From contig NZ_CP045302.1 of the NCBI RefSeq assembly GCF_009363155.1, positions 819,001 to 883,000 on the forward strand: a stretch of 64,000 nucleotides of DNA, in the 5' to 3' direction. The position numbers were made by a program, and so were the translations under genes. Shown in pieces: positions 27,880 through 36,660 of this stretch. The notes below the pieces were generated by a model. The model was not told the DNA's origin. It saw nothing but the letters and a program-made list of their open reading frames with translations, and searched no databases. Origin of the DNA: Azotobacter salinestris. GTDB taxonomy: Bacteria; Pseudomonadota; Gammaproteobacteria; Pseudomonadales; Pseudomonadaceae. How positions within the stretch are numbered: position 1 is the first letter of the stretch; every line of letters begins with the position of its first letter.

Positions 27880-29090
27880 TGATTCTCGGGTTATCCGATG
27901 GGTGGAACTATTAATGATTAACGAATTGACGCGCGTCAAGGACACCAAGTGCGCGCCCATGCGTCAGTTCATATCGTGGCAATCCAGGCGATGGCAAGCG
28001 GGCACGCCCTGCAAATCGGTTCGACTTCGAAGCAGTGCACTTTGGAAACTCGCCTGCAGCCGGCCAGATACAAGGCGGTCCCGGCTTTCGCCAGTACTGC
28101 AATCGCAATCTTGCAGTGACATTGTTCGGCCGAAAACTACGACCAGAGAACCGGCGATGCAGAACCCGCCGGAAACATCTGCAAACAATCTCATTTCCCG
28201 CAGATCACGCCACGAATCGAGCTGGAAAGCCCAAAACCTTGAAATAGAGGGTTGCGAGCCCCTGAGCGAACCTCCCTTCGACCTACCTGTCCGCATCTGG
28301 GGCATCGAAACAGGCAGGAAACAATGTTGCTATCGGAAACAGACGCCGCCTCTGCAACACGTCAATCAAGATCCAGCAAAGATGATGCACAGCCTGTCCA
28401 GCAAGTTGCAGACACTGCGGTACATCCTCATCCGAGTAATATCAAATCGATATCATTACGTGGGCCGTAAATATTTTGTAAATCTTTACCTGCGATTCCG
28501 GGGTAGCCCTGCTCCTCTTTCCATCATTGAAGCCAATCAATCCCGCACCCTCTTTGCCACGGCAGCAACCGCCCGCCGAAGTTCTGAGGGGCTCCTTCGA
28601 GAAAAACGATGGCTGTTTCAAAAAGGAATAGCCGAATACGGGCGAATGCCGAAACGGGAACTTTGCACAGGCTTGGCGAGAGTATTTGGAAACTGCTTGC
28701 GCACCCTTTTCCTGACGGTACTCAAGAACTGCAAATCCCGCAGGCTGGGCCGGGGCCTTTCTCTTTCCGGCCAATGATCGTCGAACATGAGGACAAGTAA
28801 AGGTGAGGAACTCGCATCACGGAATGCGCCCTGACAGGCGACAGGACACGAATAGAAAAATCCTGTGGAGCAGGAGACCGGCAATGACCAGCCTCGGCAG
28901 CCAGTGCATTCAAGGTGCGGGCCTGGCATCGGCAATAGCGCCGGCCTCATTGCTTCGGCACTACCGAGCCAGGCCCTGGACAGCAGGAGAGCCCCCTCCC
29001 GCCCTTGAGGGCTATTCGCTACGCAGGCATGTCCCGCATCAGGGCATCATGCTCGCAGCTGAAGGAGGTAACGAGAGAAAATACCAGCCG
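27880..29090. other. 1.2 kb with no supportable gene
   Basis: Composition is less GC-rich than the flanks. A 291-codon open frame exists on the plus strand (27902-28777), but its residue make-up is erratic, it has no Shine-Dalgarno and I recognise no domain. An AT-rich patch with TATCAAATCGATATCATTA lies near 28438. It may be decayed coding DNA. Confidence 0.4.
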
Positions 29091-29336
29091 TCAATGCCGG
29101 GCCAGCCTGTCGATGAGCGCGCGGCAATGCCGGAAGCCGGCCTCGCGGGCCGCTTCGATGCCGTCCCAGGAACAATCGACATCGGTTTTCCGGGAGGTGA
29201 ACATTTCCCTATCCCGACGTACGCTGGCCCGGATGGTCCACTTCCGTCCCAGCCCGGAGCGGTATGGCTCGACAGCCATATCGAACCCCTTGTATTTCTG
29301 CACATAAACAGCAACATCGGCACCCTTATTATTCAT
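29091..29336 (-). CDS. Small hypothetical protein, 81 aa
   Basis: It has a protein-like composition (MNNKGADVAVYVQKYKGFDM at the start, WDGIEAAREAGFRHCRALID near the end) and a good Shine-Dalgarno, GGAGATAAT, directly before the ATG at 29336. The sequence is charged and soluble, with no signal peptide or membrane segment. I do not recognise the family. It stands alone between non-coding stretches. Confidence 0.55.
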   Translation of the reverse strand: MNNKGADVAVYVQKYKGFDMAVEPYRSGLGRKWTIRASVRRDREMFTSRKTDVDCSWDGIEAAREAGFRHCRALIDRLARH

Positions 29337-29639
29337 ATTATCTCCGTGATAGTGATGTTGGCCTGTCGAAACAGGCAGATAGGCACTTACAGCGCAAAAA
29401 ATCCTGCCCCAACTAAAGTTGCGTGGCAAGCGCACCGTAACAGGGCAACATGCCAGCAAGCGGCCAGCCTTGGCCCGCCGATCAGAGAACATGAACACCA
29501 CCTGTGTTCGCCAGTCGCCTGGCCCAGGCGAAACCGCTTGCTTCCCATTCAAGATCCGGCTTTTCTGATAGGCCGATCTGTCCCCACATTCGGTCCGATC
29601 CGCGCAACATGCCCATTGCCATCATTTTTATGACGCAAG

Positions 29640-29878
29640 GAGATGGCATTGGTGCAACAGGGTGCTGCGAGAACCGCCCCATCTCATCCCTTACCCGCCT
29701 CCTGAGACTGGCCGCTGGGAGCGAAGCGGATGGCATCGCGGATAAGGCGTGGCGGCACAGCCAGGTCGCGGGTGCCGCTGGGGAAAAATGTGCGACTCGG
29801 AACATGTCAGACCGTCGCCGGGATCGGTGACGGTGGGCAACCCAAGCGTTGCCCACCCTGACCTGCCAGCTGACGCCA
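29640..29878. repeat. Downstream arm of a duplicated glycine-zipper unit
   Basis: This 240-bp stretch (GGTGCAACAGGGTGCTGCGAGAACCGCC, then GGGATCGGTGACGGTGGGCA) aligns with 38940-39155, which lies in the same position after copy 3 of the glycine-zipper gene. It includes a short palindrome at 29832-29857 of the dispersed GGACAA...TTGTCC type. So the duplication covers flanks as well as the gene. Confidence 0.6.
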
Positions 29879-30265
29879 TTAGCCGTTATAGGGAAAGGAC
29901 TTGGCGGTTTCGGGCGTCCAGCCAAGCGGGCGCGGGCGGTTGCCGTGGATCATGACCTTGTCGCCGGGGGCAAAGACATAGTTCGGCGAGCGGTACGTCT
30001 TCAGTTCGCCGCTGTCGGTGCGCACGATGTAGGCGCGGTCGCTGCCGCCGACAGCCTTCTGACCGGAACCGCCGAACACCGCGCCGAGGCCTGCACCGAT
30101 CACCGCACCGATCGGACCGCCCACGGAACCGGCCATCATGCCCGTCATGCCGCCCGTAGCCTGCCCGGAGGTCTCGTCGCCCACTTCGCTGACGATTTCA
30201 GCGGCGTAAACGTTGCTGACGGCGAGCATGCCGATGGTCAGAGCCAGAATGCCGAACTTTTTCAT
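29879..30265 (-). CDS. Glycine-zipper envelope protein, copy 2
   Basis: The product is 128 aa: signal peptide MKKFGILALTIGMLAVSNVYA, glycine zipper GGMTGMMAGSVGGPIGAVIG, then YIVRTDSGELKTYRSPNYVF and a conserved GWTPETAKSF ending. It is close to copies 3 and 4 and less close to copy 1. A Shine-Dalgarno-like GGGGGAACC precedes the ATG at 30265. No catalytic motif is visible. Confidence 0.78.
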   Translation of the reverse strand: MKKFGILALTIGMLAVSNVYAAEIVSEVGDETSGQATGGMTGMMAGSVGGPIGAVIGAGLGAVFGGSGQKAVGGSDRAYIVRTDSGELKTYRSPNYVFAPGDKVMIHGNRPRPLGWTPETAKSFPYNG

Positions 30266-30356
30266 GGCGGTTCCCCCGAGGACGATATCTGTGGTCGTTG
30301 CCAGTGATTCCTGTTACTGGGGCGCTGTCTGCGCCGTTTCGCTTTCCTTGGTGAGG

Positions 30357-30412
30357 AAACTAACCATTTGGCTGACATAGATCAATAAAACAATCATCGC
30401 ATCATGCTTAAG
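30357..30412 (-). promoter_or_regulatory. Conserved promoter block of glycine-zipper copy 2
   Basis: Minus strand: CTTAAG, an A/T-rich stretch, TTGATC, a 17-bp spacer and TAGTTT. TTGATCTATGTCAG overlaps the -35 box and resembles an Anr/FNR site with two mismatches. Confidence 0.58.
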
Positions 30413-30761
30413 GAGGGGGTGTCCCTGGCAGTCTGCCAGGCAGAACTTTCCCACCGTCGAATGCCAAGTGACTGATTTTAAAGAAAAAATTACCAGCGCG
30501 AGAGTTGCAGCCGGTCTTCAGGCCTGGAGGAAGTTCGTTCGTCGCCCTTATCCGAGGGAGCCGGAGATGATGAGTTCGGCAGGCATGCCGGCGCCCGCTG
30601 GCCATGAACAACACCGCCAGCGATCAGCTCCCGGGGAGAAGTGCCCCCTACTTTGCGTCTTGCCGGATATCTGCCTGTGAGGTCGAGAGGTTCAGCGTCG
30701 GTAGCCTGGGCGGCGAGGCTGTGGATTCGCGGTCGCCGCCGGCCAGGAGAGGTAATTCAGG
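30413..30761. repeat. Upstream arm of the duplicated glycine-zipper unit; no gene
   Basis: It begins AGGAGGGGGTG and contains GTGACTGATTTTAAAGAAAAA, which parallels CTAACTGATTTACAAAGAAAAG at 39768 and GCGACTGATCTACAAGGAAAAG at 43467. No protein-like frame is seen. The remainder up to the hydrolase stop is unassigned. Confidence 0.5.
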
Positions 30762-31379
30762 TCATCGGCTCTTGGCCAGATGCCTGTCGATCAGCGGCGC
30801 CACCTCGGCGGCGAGGATTTTGGCCAGGCGGTGATCGCCGCCGGGGAGAACGTGCAGCTCGGCGCGGGGCAGCAGCGTGGCGAGGCGCTGGCCGACACTG
30901 ACGGGACTGACCGGGTCGTCATCGCCCCACAGCAGCAACGTCGGCATCTCCAGCTCCGCCAGCCGGGGCGTCAGGTCCTCGCGATAGTCGATGAACCACT
31001 GCGGCACGACCAGGTTTGCCTCCGCGAACAAGGGGCGCCAGTCCTGCGCGCCCAGGCTCTCCATATCCATCCCGCCCGAGGTCGCGGTCAGTACCAGGTG
31101 GGTGACCAGCTCGGGCTGCTCAAGCGCTGCCAGCATGGCAATCACCCCGCCCATCGACTGCGCCACCAACGCCGTCGGCTGGTCGATCTCGGCTACGACG
31201 CGTGCCACCAGATCGGCAAAACGGGTCACGCCCGGATCGGCCGGCGTCGAACCCAGGCCGGGCCAGCCGATATGGACTTTCTGTGCCGGGTGAGCGAGCA
31301 GGTCGGCAGCCGGCCGCCAGAATCGCGTGCTGCCGGAGGCGCCGGGGAGGAACAGGAGTTTGGAGGGAGAGGAATACAC
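30762..31379 (-). CDS. Alpha/beta-fold hydrolase
   Basis: The product is 205 aa. The nucleophile serine is in VAQSMGGVIAMLA, the acid in LLLWGDDDPVSPVSVGQRL, and the histidine in LHVLPGGDHRLAKIL. The oxyanion loop is LFLPGASGSTRFWRPAADLL. It is a compact lipase/esterase-like protein without signal peptide. The neighbours give no clue to the substrate. Confidence 0.78.
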   Translation of the reverse strand: MYSSPSKLLFLPGASGSTRFWRPAADLLAHPAQKVHIGWPGLGSTPADPGVTRFADLVARVVAEIDQPTALVAQSMGGVIAMLAALEQPELVTHLVLTATSGGMDMESLGAQDWRPLFAEANLVVPQWFIDYREDLTPRLAELEMPTLLLWGDDDPVSPVSVGQRLATLLPRAELHVLPGGDHRLAKILAAEVAPLIDRHLAKSR

Positions 31380-31430
31380 AGGGTCAGCCCTTGAAAGTAT
31401 TGTTTGAGGGGAGCGACGCCATAGTAATGC

Positions 31431-31455
31431 TGGACAGGCAAAGCGCTGTCTACCC
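31431..31455. repeat. Short palindromic repeat (GGACA...TGTCTACCCTAC type)
   Basis: TGGACAGGCAAAGCGCTGTCTACCC is one member of the repeat family described in the findings. Confidence 0.55.
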
Positions 31456-31552
31456 TACTTGCTGTCAATCCGCATAAAAAGCTCAGACTGAAAAAAGCCA
31501 GAAACTCCAATAAATACAAGGGATTCGGGCTTTTCCGTTTAAGTCGCCGCTA

Positions 31553-31680
31553 GCCGTGGCCGCGCGCTCCCTGGTCGAGGCGAGTCTGCCAGCCGATGCC
31601 GCCAGCCTTGAAGCAGGCGATCGCCTCGGGGAAAGACGCAGAGAAACCTGCTCCTTGGTAAGAGTCTTCTCCGAGCCATG
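31553..31680 (-). pseudogene. Possible remnant of a BrnA/DUF4415-type antitoxin
   Basis: A minus-strand frame reads DSYQGAGFSASFPEAIACF and then KAGGIGWQTRLDQ before a stop. The F-x-A-x-G-x-GWQTR pattern is typical of the C-terminus of BrnA-like antitoxins. No start region or toxin partner is visible, so this is a fragment at best. Confidence 0.3.
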
Positions 31681-31762
31681 GGCCTGGTGTGTTTGGCGAC
31701 TACCAATTTACCTGCTTCCCTACCTGTAGATCCTCGCTTCCCCAGGACTCTGCGAAGAATCG

Positions 31763-31787
31763 AAAAAACCCTGCCAGTGTGGCAGGG
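31763..31787 (-). terminator. Minus-strand terminator hairpin without an obvious gene
   Basis: CCCTGCCACACTGGCAGGG is followed by six T on the minus strand. It lies downstream of a stretch (31800-32050) where I see no clear gene, so it may be a relic. Confidence 0.6.
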
Positions 31788-31934
31788 GCTCGTTGGTCGG
31801 ACTTGCCGGCCCGACAGCAGCCAGGCTGCTAGACTGCCAGGGATGTCTCTTCCTCCTCGCCTGTCGCGCAGCGTCCTCTACCCAACATGGCTTTCCCAGC
31901 ACAGTGCCTTCCGTCGCATTGCACCGCGCACTGC

Positions 31935-32072
31935 GGTCAATGTTGGCTCAAGTCAAGAATGCCGCTGCCTTGGTGCCCTAGGGTGCCGGCTTGGGCGGCC
32001 GTCCTGTATGTGTCCAGACCTTTGCCGGTCCGTGGTAGCGCAATGAAACGAAGTGTTAGCCGCCCCCCCTTG
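31935..32072. repeat. Dispersed repeat, copy 1 (also at 35826-35966)
   Basis: TCAATGTTGGCTCAAGTCAA near 31938 through TTAGCCGCC...TTGCTCGCC near 32070 aligns with TCAATGTTGGCTCAAGCCAA...TCAGCCGCCTTTCTTGCTCGCC at 35826-35966. Similarity also extends upstream: CCTTCCGTCGCATTGCACCGCGCACTG resembles the sequence before the IS66 insertion at 33428. The 3' limit is sharp in both copies. Confidence 0.6.
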
Positions 32073-32114
32073 CTCGCCATGCCATCCCATCAAGCCAGGC
32101 TGGAGGCACACCCG

Positions 32115-32414
32115 ATGAATGGAGTTTTGATACTCACGATTGCCGCCATGGTCTACCTGATCCTGGCCGCTGCGGTGATGGATCTTCTCATAGAGCTGAT
32201 ATGCCATCTCCTGCAAAGCCAGGACAACCCCGATCTGGAAGAGGTTTCGGACAGCCTCCAGGTCGTCTCGTCGCAAGACGAGCAGGTGCGGAAAATCCCC
32301 TCCGCGTGCGCACCCGGCACGCAGCAGGGCAATAGCCCCTGCCCTCCCTCACCCTCCGAGCCTTTACAGCGGATCCCCCTATCCCCCTGGCTCCTCACGA
32401 GGGTTGGGGCGTAA
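32115..32414 (+). CDS. Possible small single-helix membrane protein, 99 aa
   Basis: The first 35 residues (GVLILTIAAMVYLILAAAVM, DLLIELICHLL) form a convincing hydrophobic helix, followed by an acidic, serine-rich tail and a low-complexity proline region. GGAGG lies 9 bp before the ATG at 32115. The tail composition is doubtful and I recognise no family, so this may be only partly coding. Confidence 0.35.
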   Translation: MNGVLILTIAAMVYLILAAAVMDLLIELICHLLQSQDNPDLEEVSDSLQVVSSQDEQVRKIPSACAPGTQQGNSPCPPSPSEPLQRIPLSPWLLTRVGA

Positions 32415-32460
32415 CCACACGCCTCCAGCGATCAGCCGTCCGCTGCTGGATTGCAGGCAC

Positions 32461-32492
32461 AAAAAGAGCCCCTGCCAGAGTCGCAGGAGCTC
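32461..32492 (-). terminator. Terminator of the alginate-lyase gene
   Basis: On the minus strand, GAGCTCCTGC pairs with GCAGGGGCTC and is followed by five T. It is about 55 bp beyond the stop at 32548. Confidence 0.75.
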
Positions 32493-32547
32493 TGATGTGG
32501 AACCGGTTGGCCGAGCTTGTGACTTTCCCTGCCTTCGCACGGGAAGG

Positions 32548-33300
32548 TCATCCGGCGGATCCTCGAACACGGACCAATGCTCCCGGATTTTGTCGGTGGC
32601 GTTCCTGACTTTCCGCCTGCTGCGCGACTTCGGACGCCTCAGTCCTGTCGCTGTGCGTCATGTTCAGCGAATAGAAGGTGGCTCTCCCGGCCCCCGTTCC
32701 GCCTATCTCCTGCTGGCTGTACATGCCGGCCTTGGCATACCACCTGTCGCTCCGGTACGAGGCCACGTCGAACCGGTATCTCCTGACTTCGCCGTTGACC
32801 GTGACGGTCAGTTCCCCATCGCTGGTCACTGCCGCCGAGTAAGCCAGCCTGTTGCCAAGCCTGTAGCCCTTGAGGATGGGATCTTTCCTTTCCTCGCCGT
32901 TGTACTGCGGGCGATATTGCACGTAGATGGTGCTGCCGGTGATCTGCAATTTGAACGGCGGTTTCGTGCTCGTGCCATGGAACTGGCCGATGATCGCCTT
33001 TTGGCTGGCTGCCAGGGAGTCGACCGTAAGCGTTGCGCTCAAACGGTGGACCCTGGCGCTGCCGAGGCGCCAGTTGGCCTCCTTGTCGGCGCCGTTGGGC
33101 AGCGTTTCCCGGAGTTCGGAGCGTGGGTAAACGCTGTTCGGCGTGCTTCGGATGCCTGCCCCGGAGGAAGGCGCATAGAAGGTGATGGAGCCATCGGTGT
33201 TGCGGACAAACCACTTCGACTCATAGGTCTGAAGCTGCCTGGTCTGAATGATCGCGGCCCCAACGGGAATGGTGAGATTCCAGTGCGAAAGATCAATCAC
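32548..33300 (-). CDS. Polysaccharide lyase family 7 (alginate lyase)
   Basis: This 250-aa beta-jelly-roll lyase cleaves alginate by beta-elimination. The three PL7 motifs are present: PRSELRETLPNG (RSELR), IIGQFHG (the QIH-type catalytic histidine, here QFH) and WYAKAGMYSQQ (YFKAGxYxQ). No signal peptide is present; the protein starts directly at IDLSHWNLTIPV, so it would be cytoplasmic or exported by another route. The start is GTG at 33300, supported by AGGAA 8 bp upstream. The C-terminal 30 residues are charged and beyond the domain. Alginate turnover would fit an encysting Azotobacter. Confidence 0.85.
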   Translation of the reverse strand: MIDLSHWNLTIPVGAAIIQTRQLQTYESKWFVRNTDGSITFYAPSSGAGIRSTPNSVYPRSELRETLPNGADKEANWRLGSARVHRLSATLTVDSLAASQKAIIGQFHGTSTKPPFKLQITGSTIYVQYRPQYNGEERKDPILKGYRLGNRLAYSAAVTSDGELTVTVNGEVRRYRFDVASYRSDRWYAKAGMYSQQEIGGTGAGRATFYSLNMTHSDRTEASEVAQQAESQERHRQNPGALVRVRGSAG

Positions 33301-33455
33301 TTCACGGTTCCTAGCACGACAGGTTCATGATGGCATTATTTTGCCTTCATATTGATATTACCTGTGTGCCATCGCACGCATCCTCCTCAATCGATCGGCC
33401 GCTCGCGCAGAGCCATTGCCCGCAATCGCCTTCGGTCACATTGCCTCGCTGACAC
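33301..33455. other. Short intergenic region before the IS insertion
   Basis: It holds the promoter region of the lyase gene. The part from about 33425 (CCTTCGGTCACATTGCC) resembles 31905-31935 and appears to be the left part of the dispersed repeat cut by the IS. Confidence 0.4.
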
Positions 33456-33463
33456 TGATCAAT
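33456..33463. repeat. Left 8-bp target-site duplication of the IS66 element
   Basis: TGATCAAT here is repeated directly at 35823-35830, immediately outside the other end. Eight base pairs is the normal duplication for IS66. Confidence 0.85.
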
Positions 33464-33478
33464 GTAAGCGGCTGGGGA

Positions 33479-34990
33479 TTACACCTTGCTGGCAGGCATC
33501 CAGTTGTGCGGCAGCAGCTCGGTGAGCCCACTGGCCTTCTGCGTTGGCAGCCGGGTCAGCACATCTTTCAGATAGGCATACGGATCATGGCCGTTCAACC
33601 GCGCTGACTGGATCAGTGTCATCAGCGCAGCCGCACGTTTGCCGCTGCGCAGCGAGCCGGCGAACAGCCAGTTCGCACGGCCGATGGCCCACGGGCGGAT
33701 CTGGTTTTCACACCCGTTGTTGTCGATGGCGAGCATGCCGTCATCGAGATAGCGCACCAGGGCCGCCCAGCGCTTGAGGCTGTAGTCGAGTGCCTTGGCG
33801 ATGGCCGTGCCTTCATGCACCAACCGGCGCTGGGCGAGCATCCAGCCGTGCAGGGCATCGGCGATGGGCTTGGCTTTTTCCTGGCGTATTCGCTGTCGCT
33901 CATCGGGCAGCAAGTCGTGTACCTCGCGCTCGACGTCATACAGCTGACCGATGTGGCGCAGGGCCTGTTCAGCCAGTTGGCTCTGGTTCGCGACATGCAG
34001 GTCGTAGAACTTGCGTCGGGCATGGGCCATGCAGCCGATCTCGGTCACGCCCTGCTCGAAGCAGGCCTTGTAACCGGCGAAGTCGTCGCAGACCAGCTTG
34101 CCTTTCCAGTCGCCCAGGAAGGTGCGGACATGCTCGCCGGCACGGCTGGGGCTGAAGTCGTAGACGGCTGCGCGCAGCTCGGCGAACGGGCTGGGAACGT
34201 AGGCCCAGACGTAGGCGCGCTGGGTCTTCTTCATGCCCGGCGCGAGCATCTGCACCGGGGTCTCGTCGGCATGGACGACGTTCTGCTCCAGGACTGTGTC
34301 CCGCAGCGCATCGACCAGCGGTTGCAGCTGTACGCCGCAGCGGCCGACCCACTGCGCCAGGGTCGAGCGCGGGATGGCCAGGCCGGCCCGGGCGAAGATC
34401 CTTTCCTGCCGGTACAGGGGCAGATGATCGGCAAACTTGGCCACCATGACCTGGGCCAGCAGCCCGGCGGTCGGGATGCCCTTGTCGATCACCTGGGCCG
34501 GAACCGGCGCCTGGATCAGGGTTTCGCACCGCTCGCAGACCCACTTGCCGCGGATATGCCGCTCCACCGTGAAGACGCCCGGGGTGTAGTCGAGCTTTTC
34601 GCTGACATCCTCGCCGATGCGCTTGAGCTGGCAGCCGCAGGAGCACTGCGTGTTGTCCGGCTCGTGATGGATCAGCGTGCGGGGGAACTGCGGCGGCAAG
34701 GCCGTGCGCCTGGGCTGCCGGCGTGGCCCGGCAGCGGCGGGAGCTGGAGCCAGTTCCTCGAGCTCGGCTTCGATGGCCGCGATATCGGTATCGAGCAGAT
34801 CGTCCAGCAGGCTGAGCTGGGCAGCACCGAGCTGCTCGCTGCGCCGGGCAAACCGATGCCGCTTGAGGACGGCAATTTCGTGAGCCAGCTGCTCGCCGCG
34901 GGTTTTGTAGTAATGGACTTGCTGCGTCAACTGCGCCGCCAGTTCGCGCAGTTGCTCGGGAGTCAGATGGTCGAAGCAAGCAGAAGTCAT
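33479..34990 (-). CDS. tnpC: IS66 transposase TnpC
   Basis: This 503-aa DDE transposase has an N-terminal leucine-rich segment (LTPEQLRELAAQLTQQVHYY), a zinc-finger-like CSCGC...CERCETL region, and the core with VHADETPVQML, FAGYKACFEQGVTEIGCMAHARRKFYDL and the C-terminal NNGCENQIRPWAIGRANWLFAGS. The length equals intact IS66 transposases. It appears functional. Confidence 0.9.
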   Translation of the reverse strand: MTSACFDHLTPEQLRELAAQLTQQVHYYKTRGEQLAHEIAVLKRHRFARRSEQLGAAQLSLLDDLLDTDIAAIEAELEELAPAPAAAGPRRQPRRTALPPQFPRTLIHHEPDNTQCSCGCQLKRIGEDVSEKLDYTPGVFTVERHIRGKWVCERCETLIQAPVPAQVIDKGIPTAGLLAQVMVAKFADHLPLYRQERIFARAGLAIPRSTLAQWVGRCGVQLQPLVDALRDTVLEQNVVHADETPVQMLAPGMKKTQRAYVWAYVPSPFAELRAAVYDFSPSRAGEHVRTFLGDWKGKLVCDDFAGYKACFEQGVTEIGCMAHARRKFYDLHVANQSQLAEQALRHIGQLYDVEREVHDLLPDERQRIRQEKAKPIADALHGWMLAQRRLVHEGTAIAKALDYSLKRWAALVRYLDDGMLAIDNNGCENQIRPWAIGRANWLFAGSLRSGKRAAALMTLIQSARLNGHDPYAYLKDVLTRLPTQKASGLTELLPHNWMPASKV

Positions 34991-35071
34991 GGCGCCGAGT
35001 GTGCCTGCCTTGATCGCTCCCGGCGATAGGCCGTTCGGTCAATTGCGCGGCATGGGGCACCTGACGGTCAA

Positions 35072-35394
35072 CTATAAAAGGCGGATTTCGGCCCCCGATC
35101 CGACCCGCTGCCAGGGCAGCCCGACCACCAGGGCCTGAAGCTGCTCGGCGCTCAGTTCAAACTGGGCACCCTGCCAGCTGCCCGGCCAGACGAAGCGGCC
35201 CCGGTTCAGCCGGCGCGAGGCCAGCCAGACACCGAAACCATCGTGAACCAGCACTTTCATGCGGTTGGCCCGCTTGTTGGCGAACAGGTAGGCGTTGTGC
35301 GGCTTCGCCGCACCGAAGACCGCCACCACGTTTCCGTTCCGGCCCGCATATCCAGCGGCGCGGTGGCGAGCCAGATGGCATCGATGCGGATCAT
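35072..35394 (-). pseudogene. tnpB: IS66 accessory gene tnpB, frameshifted
   Basis: Residues MIRIDAIWLATAPLDMRAGTE open the gene in one frame from the ATG at 35394. The rest, VVAVFGAAKPHNAYLFANKR through the end, is in another frame. Compared with IS66 relatives, about 15 bases are missing after GGAACGGAAACG. The gene start overlaps the tnpA stop (ATGA at 35391-35394). Loss of TnpB should impair transposition. Confidence 0.75.
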
Positions 35395-35720
35395 TGCAGG
35401 AGCTCGCGGACGAACCGGGCACAGCCTTCGGCATCGCCCGCCGGCCAGTGCACGGTCAAGCTTGTACGGCGATGGGGAATCTCGATGCGGATCTCCGCCT
35501 GGTCGGAAGTCGCCGACTGAACCAGCGGCTCCAGCGTCACCGGAAGAAAGGCGGGCAGTGTCCCGGTCGACGGGGAGCATGCGGCCAATCTTCTCCAGCG
35601 ATGAACCACATTGGTATTGATGCCGTGGCTCAGGGCCACGCTGGCAACCGAGTTGCCGGGCAGGCTGCACTCCTGCACGACCTGCGCCTTGAAGGCCTTG
35701 GAATAAGAACGTCGCTGCAT
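35391..35720 (-). CDS. tnpA: IS66 accessory protein TnpA
   Basis: The product is 109 aa with an N-terminal HTH of the Tnp1 type: RRSYSKAFKAQVVQECSLPG, then NSVASVALSHGINTNVVHRW. It is first of three genes in the IS and coupled to tnpB. The length is normal for IS66 ORF1. Confidence 0.85.
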   Translation of the reverse strand: MQRRSYSKAFKAQVVQECSLPGNSVASVALSHGINTNVVHRWRRLAACSPSTGTLPAFLPVTLEPLVQSATSDQAEIRIEIPHRRTSLTVHWPAGDAEGCARFVRELLQ

Positions 35721-35822
35721 GATTCCCCGCTTGAAAGCCTTGAAATGGTGTCCACGATAAATAGGTGGACACCATCTCTTAGCCTGGCGGGTTCAAGCCA
35801 GATGACTTGGCCGGACGGTTAC

Positions 35823-35830
35823 TGATCAAT
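35823..35830. repeat. Right 8-bp target-site duplication of the IS66 element
   Basis: TGATCAAT, identical to the copy at 33456-33463. Confidence 0.85.
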
Positions 35831-35966
35831 GTTGGCTCAAGCCAAAATGCCGCTGTGCAAGTGTCATAGGACGCCAGCTCGGGCTGGCCTTATCCCGAAT
35901 GTGTCTGGCCTTTGCCGACCCGTGGTGGCGCAACGAGCGAAGTATCAGCCGCCTTTCTTGCTCGCC
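35826..35966. repeat. Dispersed repeat, copy 2
   Basis: It aligns with 31938-32072. Its 3' limit (TTGCTCGCC at about 35966) coincides with the point where antiporter homology begins. Confidence 0.6.
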
Positions 35967-36526
35967 TGGCACTGGTCTTCGGCGGGGCATCGCTGGCGGC
36001 GAAGCTGCACGTTTCGGCACCGATCGTGATGGCGGTTGCCGGCCTGATCATCGGCAATCATGGCCGCCGCCATGCCATGTCCGATGAACCCCGCCGTTAC
36101 GTCGATGGCTTCTGGGTCCTGATCGACGAGACTCTCAACGCCCTGCTGTTTGCCCTGATCGGCCTCGAGCTGCTGGCGCTGCCTCTCGCCTGGCTGCATG
36201 TGGCTGCAGCGATCCTGCTCGGCGGAGCCGTGCTGGTAGCCCGGGTGCTGACCATCGGCCCCGGTATCGTCCTGATCCGCCAGTCGAAATCCGCCCAGCT
36301 CCAGGTGCCCCCCGGAACCGTCCGCATCCTGTCCTGGGGCGACCTGCGCGGCGGGGTTTCGGTGGCACTGGCCCTGGCGCTGCCCCAAGGCCCGGAGCGC
36401 GACCTGCTGCTGGCCCTCACCTATATCGTGGTGCTGGTCTCGATCCTGGTGCAGGGGCTGACCATCGAGCCACTGGTACGGCCGCTGTATGGCAGCAATC
36501 CTGTCGAGGCCGGGGAAGCCCACTGA
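35967..36526 (+). pseudogene. C-terminal half of a CPA1-type cation:proton antiporter
   Basis: About 185 residues match the second half of NhaP-like antiporters: LHVSAPIVMAVAGLIIGNHGR, RYVDGFWVLIDETLNALLFALIGLELL and ILSWGDLRGGVSVALALALP, followed by a final helix. Family members are about 400 aa, so the first 200 residues, including half the ion path, are gone. The upstream sequence is the dispersed repeat, and the open frame has no sensible start. It cannot make a working transporter. Confidence 0.75.
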
Positions 36527-36589
36527 GCGCCACGTCCGACAGCGCCCTAGGCAGAGCCTGCCGGTCCAGGCGCGCCACTAGGCGGCGAT

Positions 36590-36660
36590 GACTCACGCCA
36601 GGTGATCTTCGGGAAGCAGCTCATCGAGGCTGATGGGGAACAGACTGCCTTGGCCGGAGG
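36590..36660 (-). pseudogene. Possible N-terminal scrap of an IS transposase
   Basis: A minus-strand frame reads QGSLFPISLDELLPEDHLA before a stop. The pattern resembles the N-terminus of IS1182/IS4-like transposases. Nothing else of the gene is present. Confidence 0.3.

Larger units (their letters stand above)
33464..35822. mobile_element. Complete IS66-family insertion sequence, 2359 bp
   Basis: The ends GTAAGCGGCTGG (left) and CCGGACGGTTAC (right, inverted) match IS66 termini, and TGATCAAT is duplicated on both sides. It carries tnpA, tnpB and tnpC on the minus strand. It interrupts the dispersed repeat whose uninterrupted copy lies at 31935-32072. Confidence 0.88.

Noticed and set aside
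28438..28470. TATCAAATCGATATCATTA as a possible origin or integration site
   Set aside because: Only a short AT-rich palindrome; no DnaA boxes, iterons or repeat partner were seen.
27902..28777. 291-codon plus-strand frame in the gene-poor stretch
   Set aside because: No Shine-Dalgarno, erratic residue use, no recognisable domain, and overlapping frames of similar quality on the other strand.
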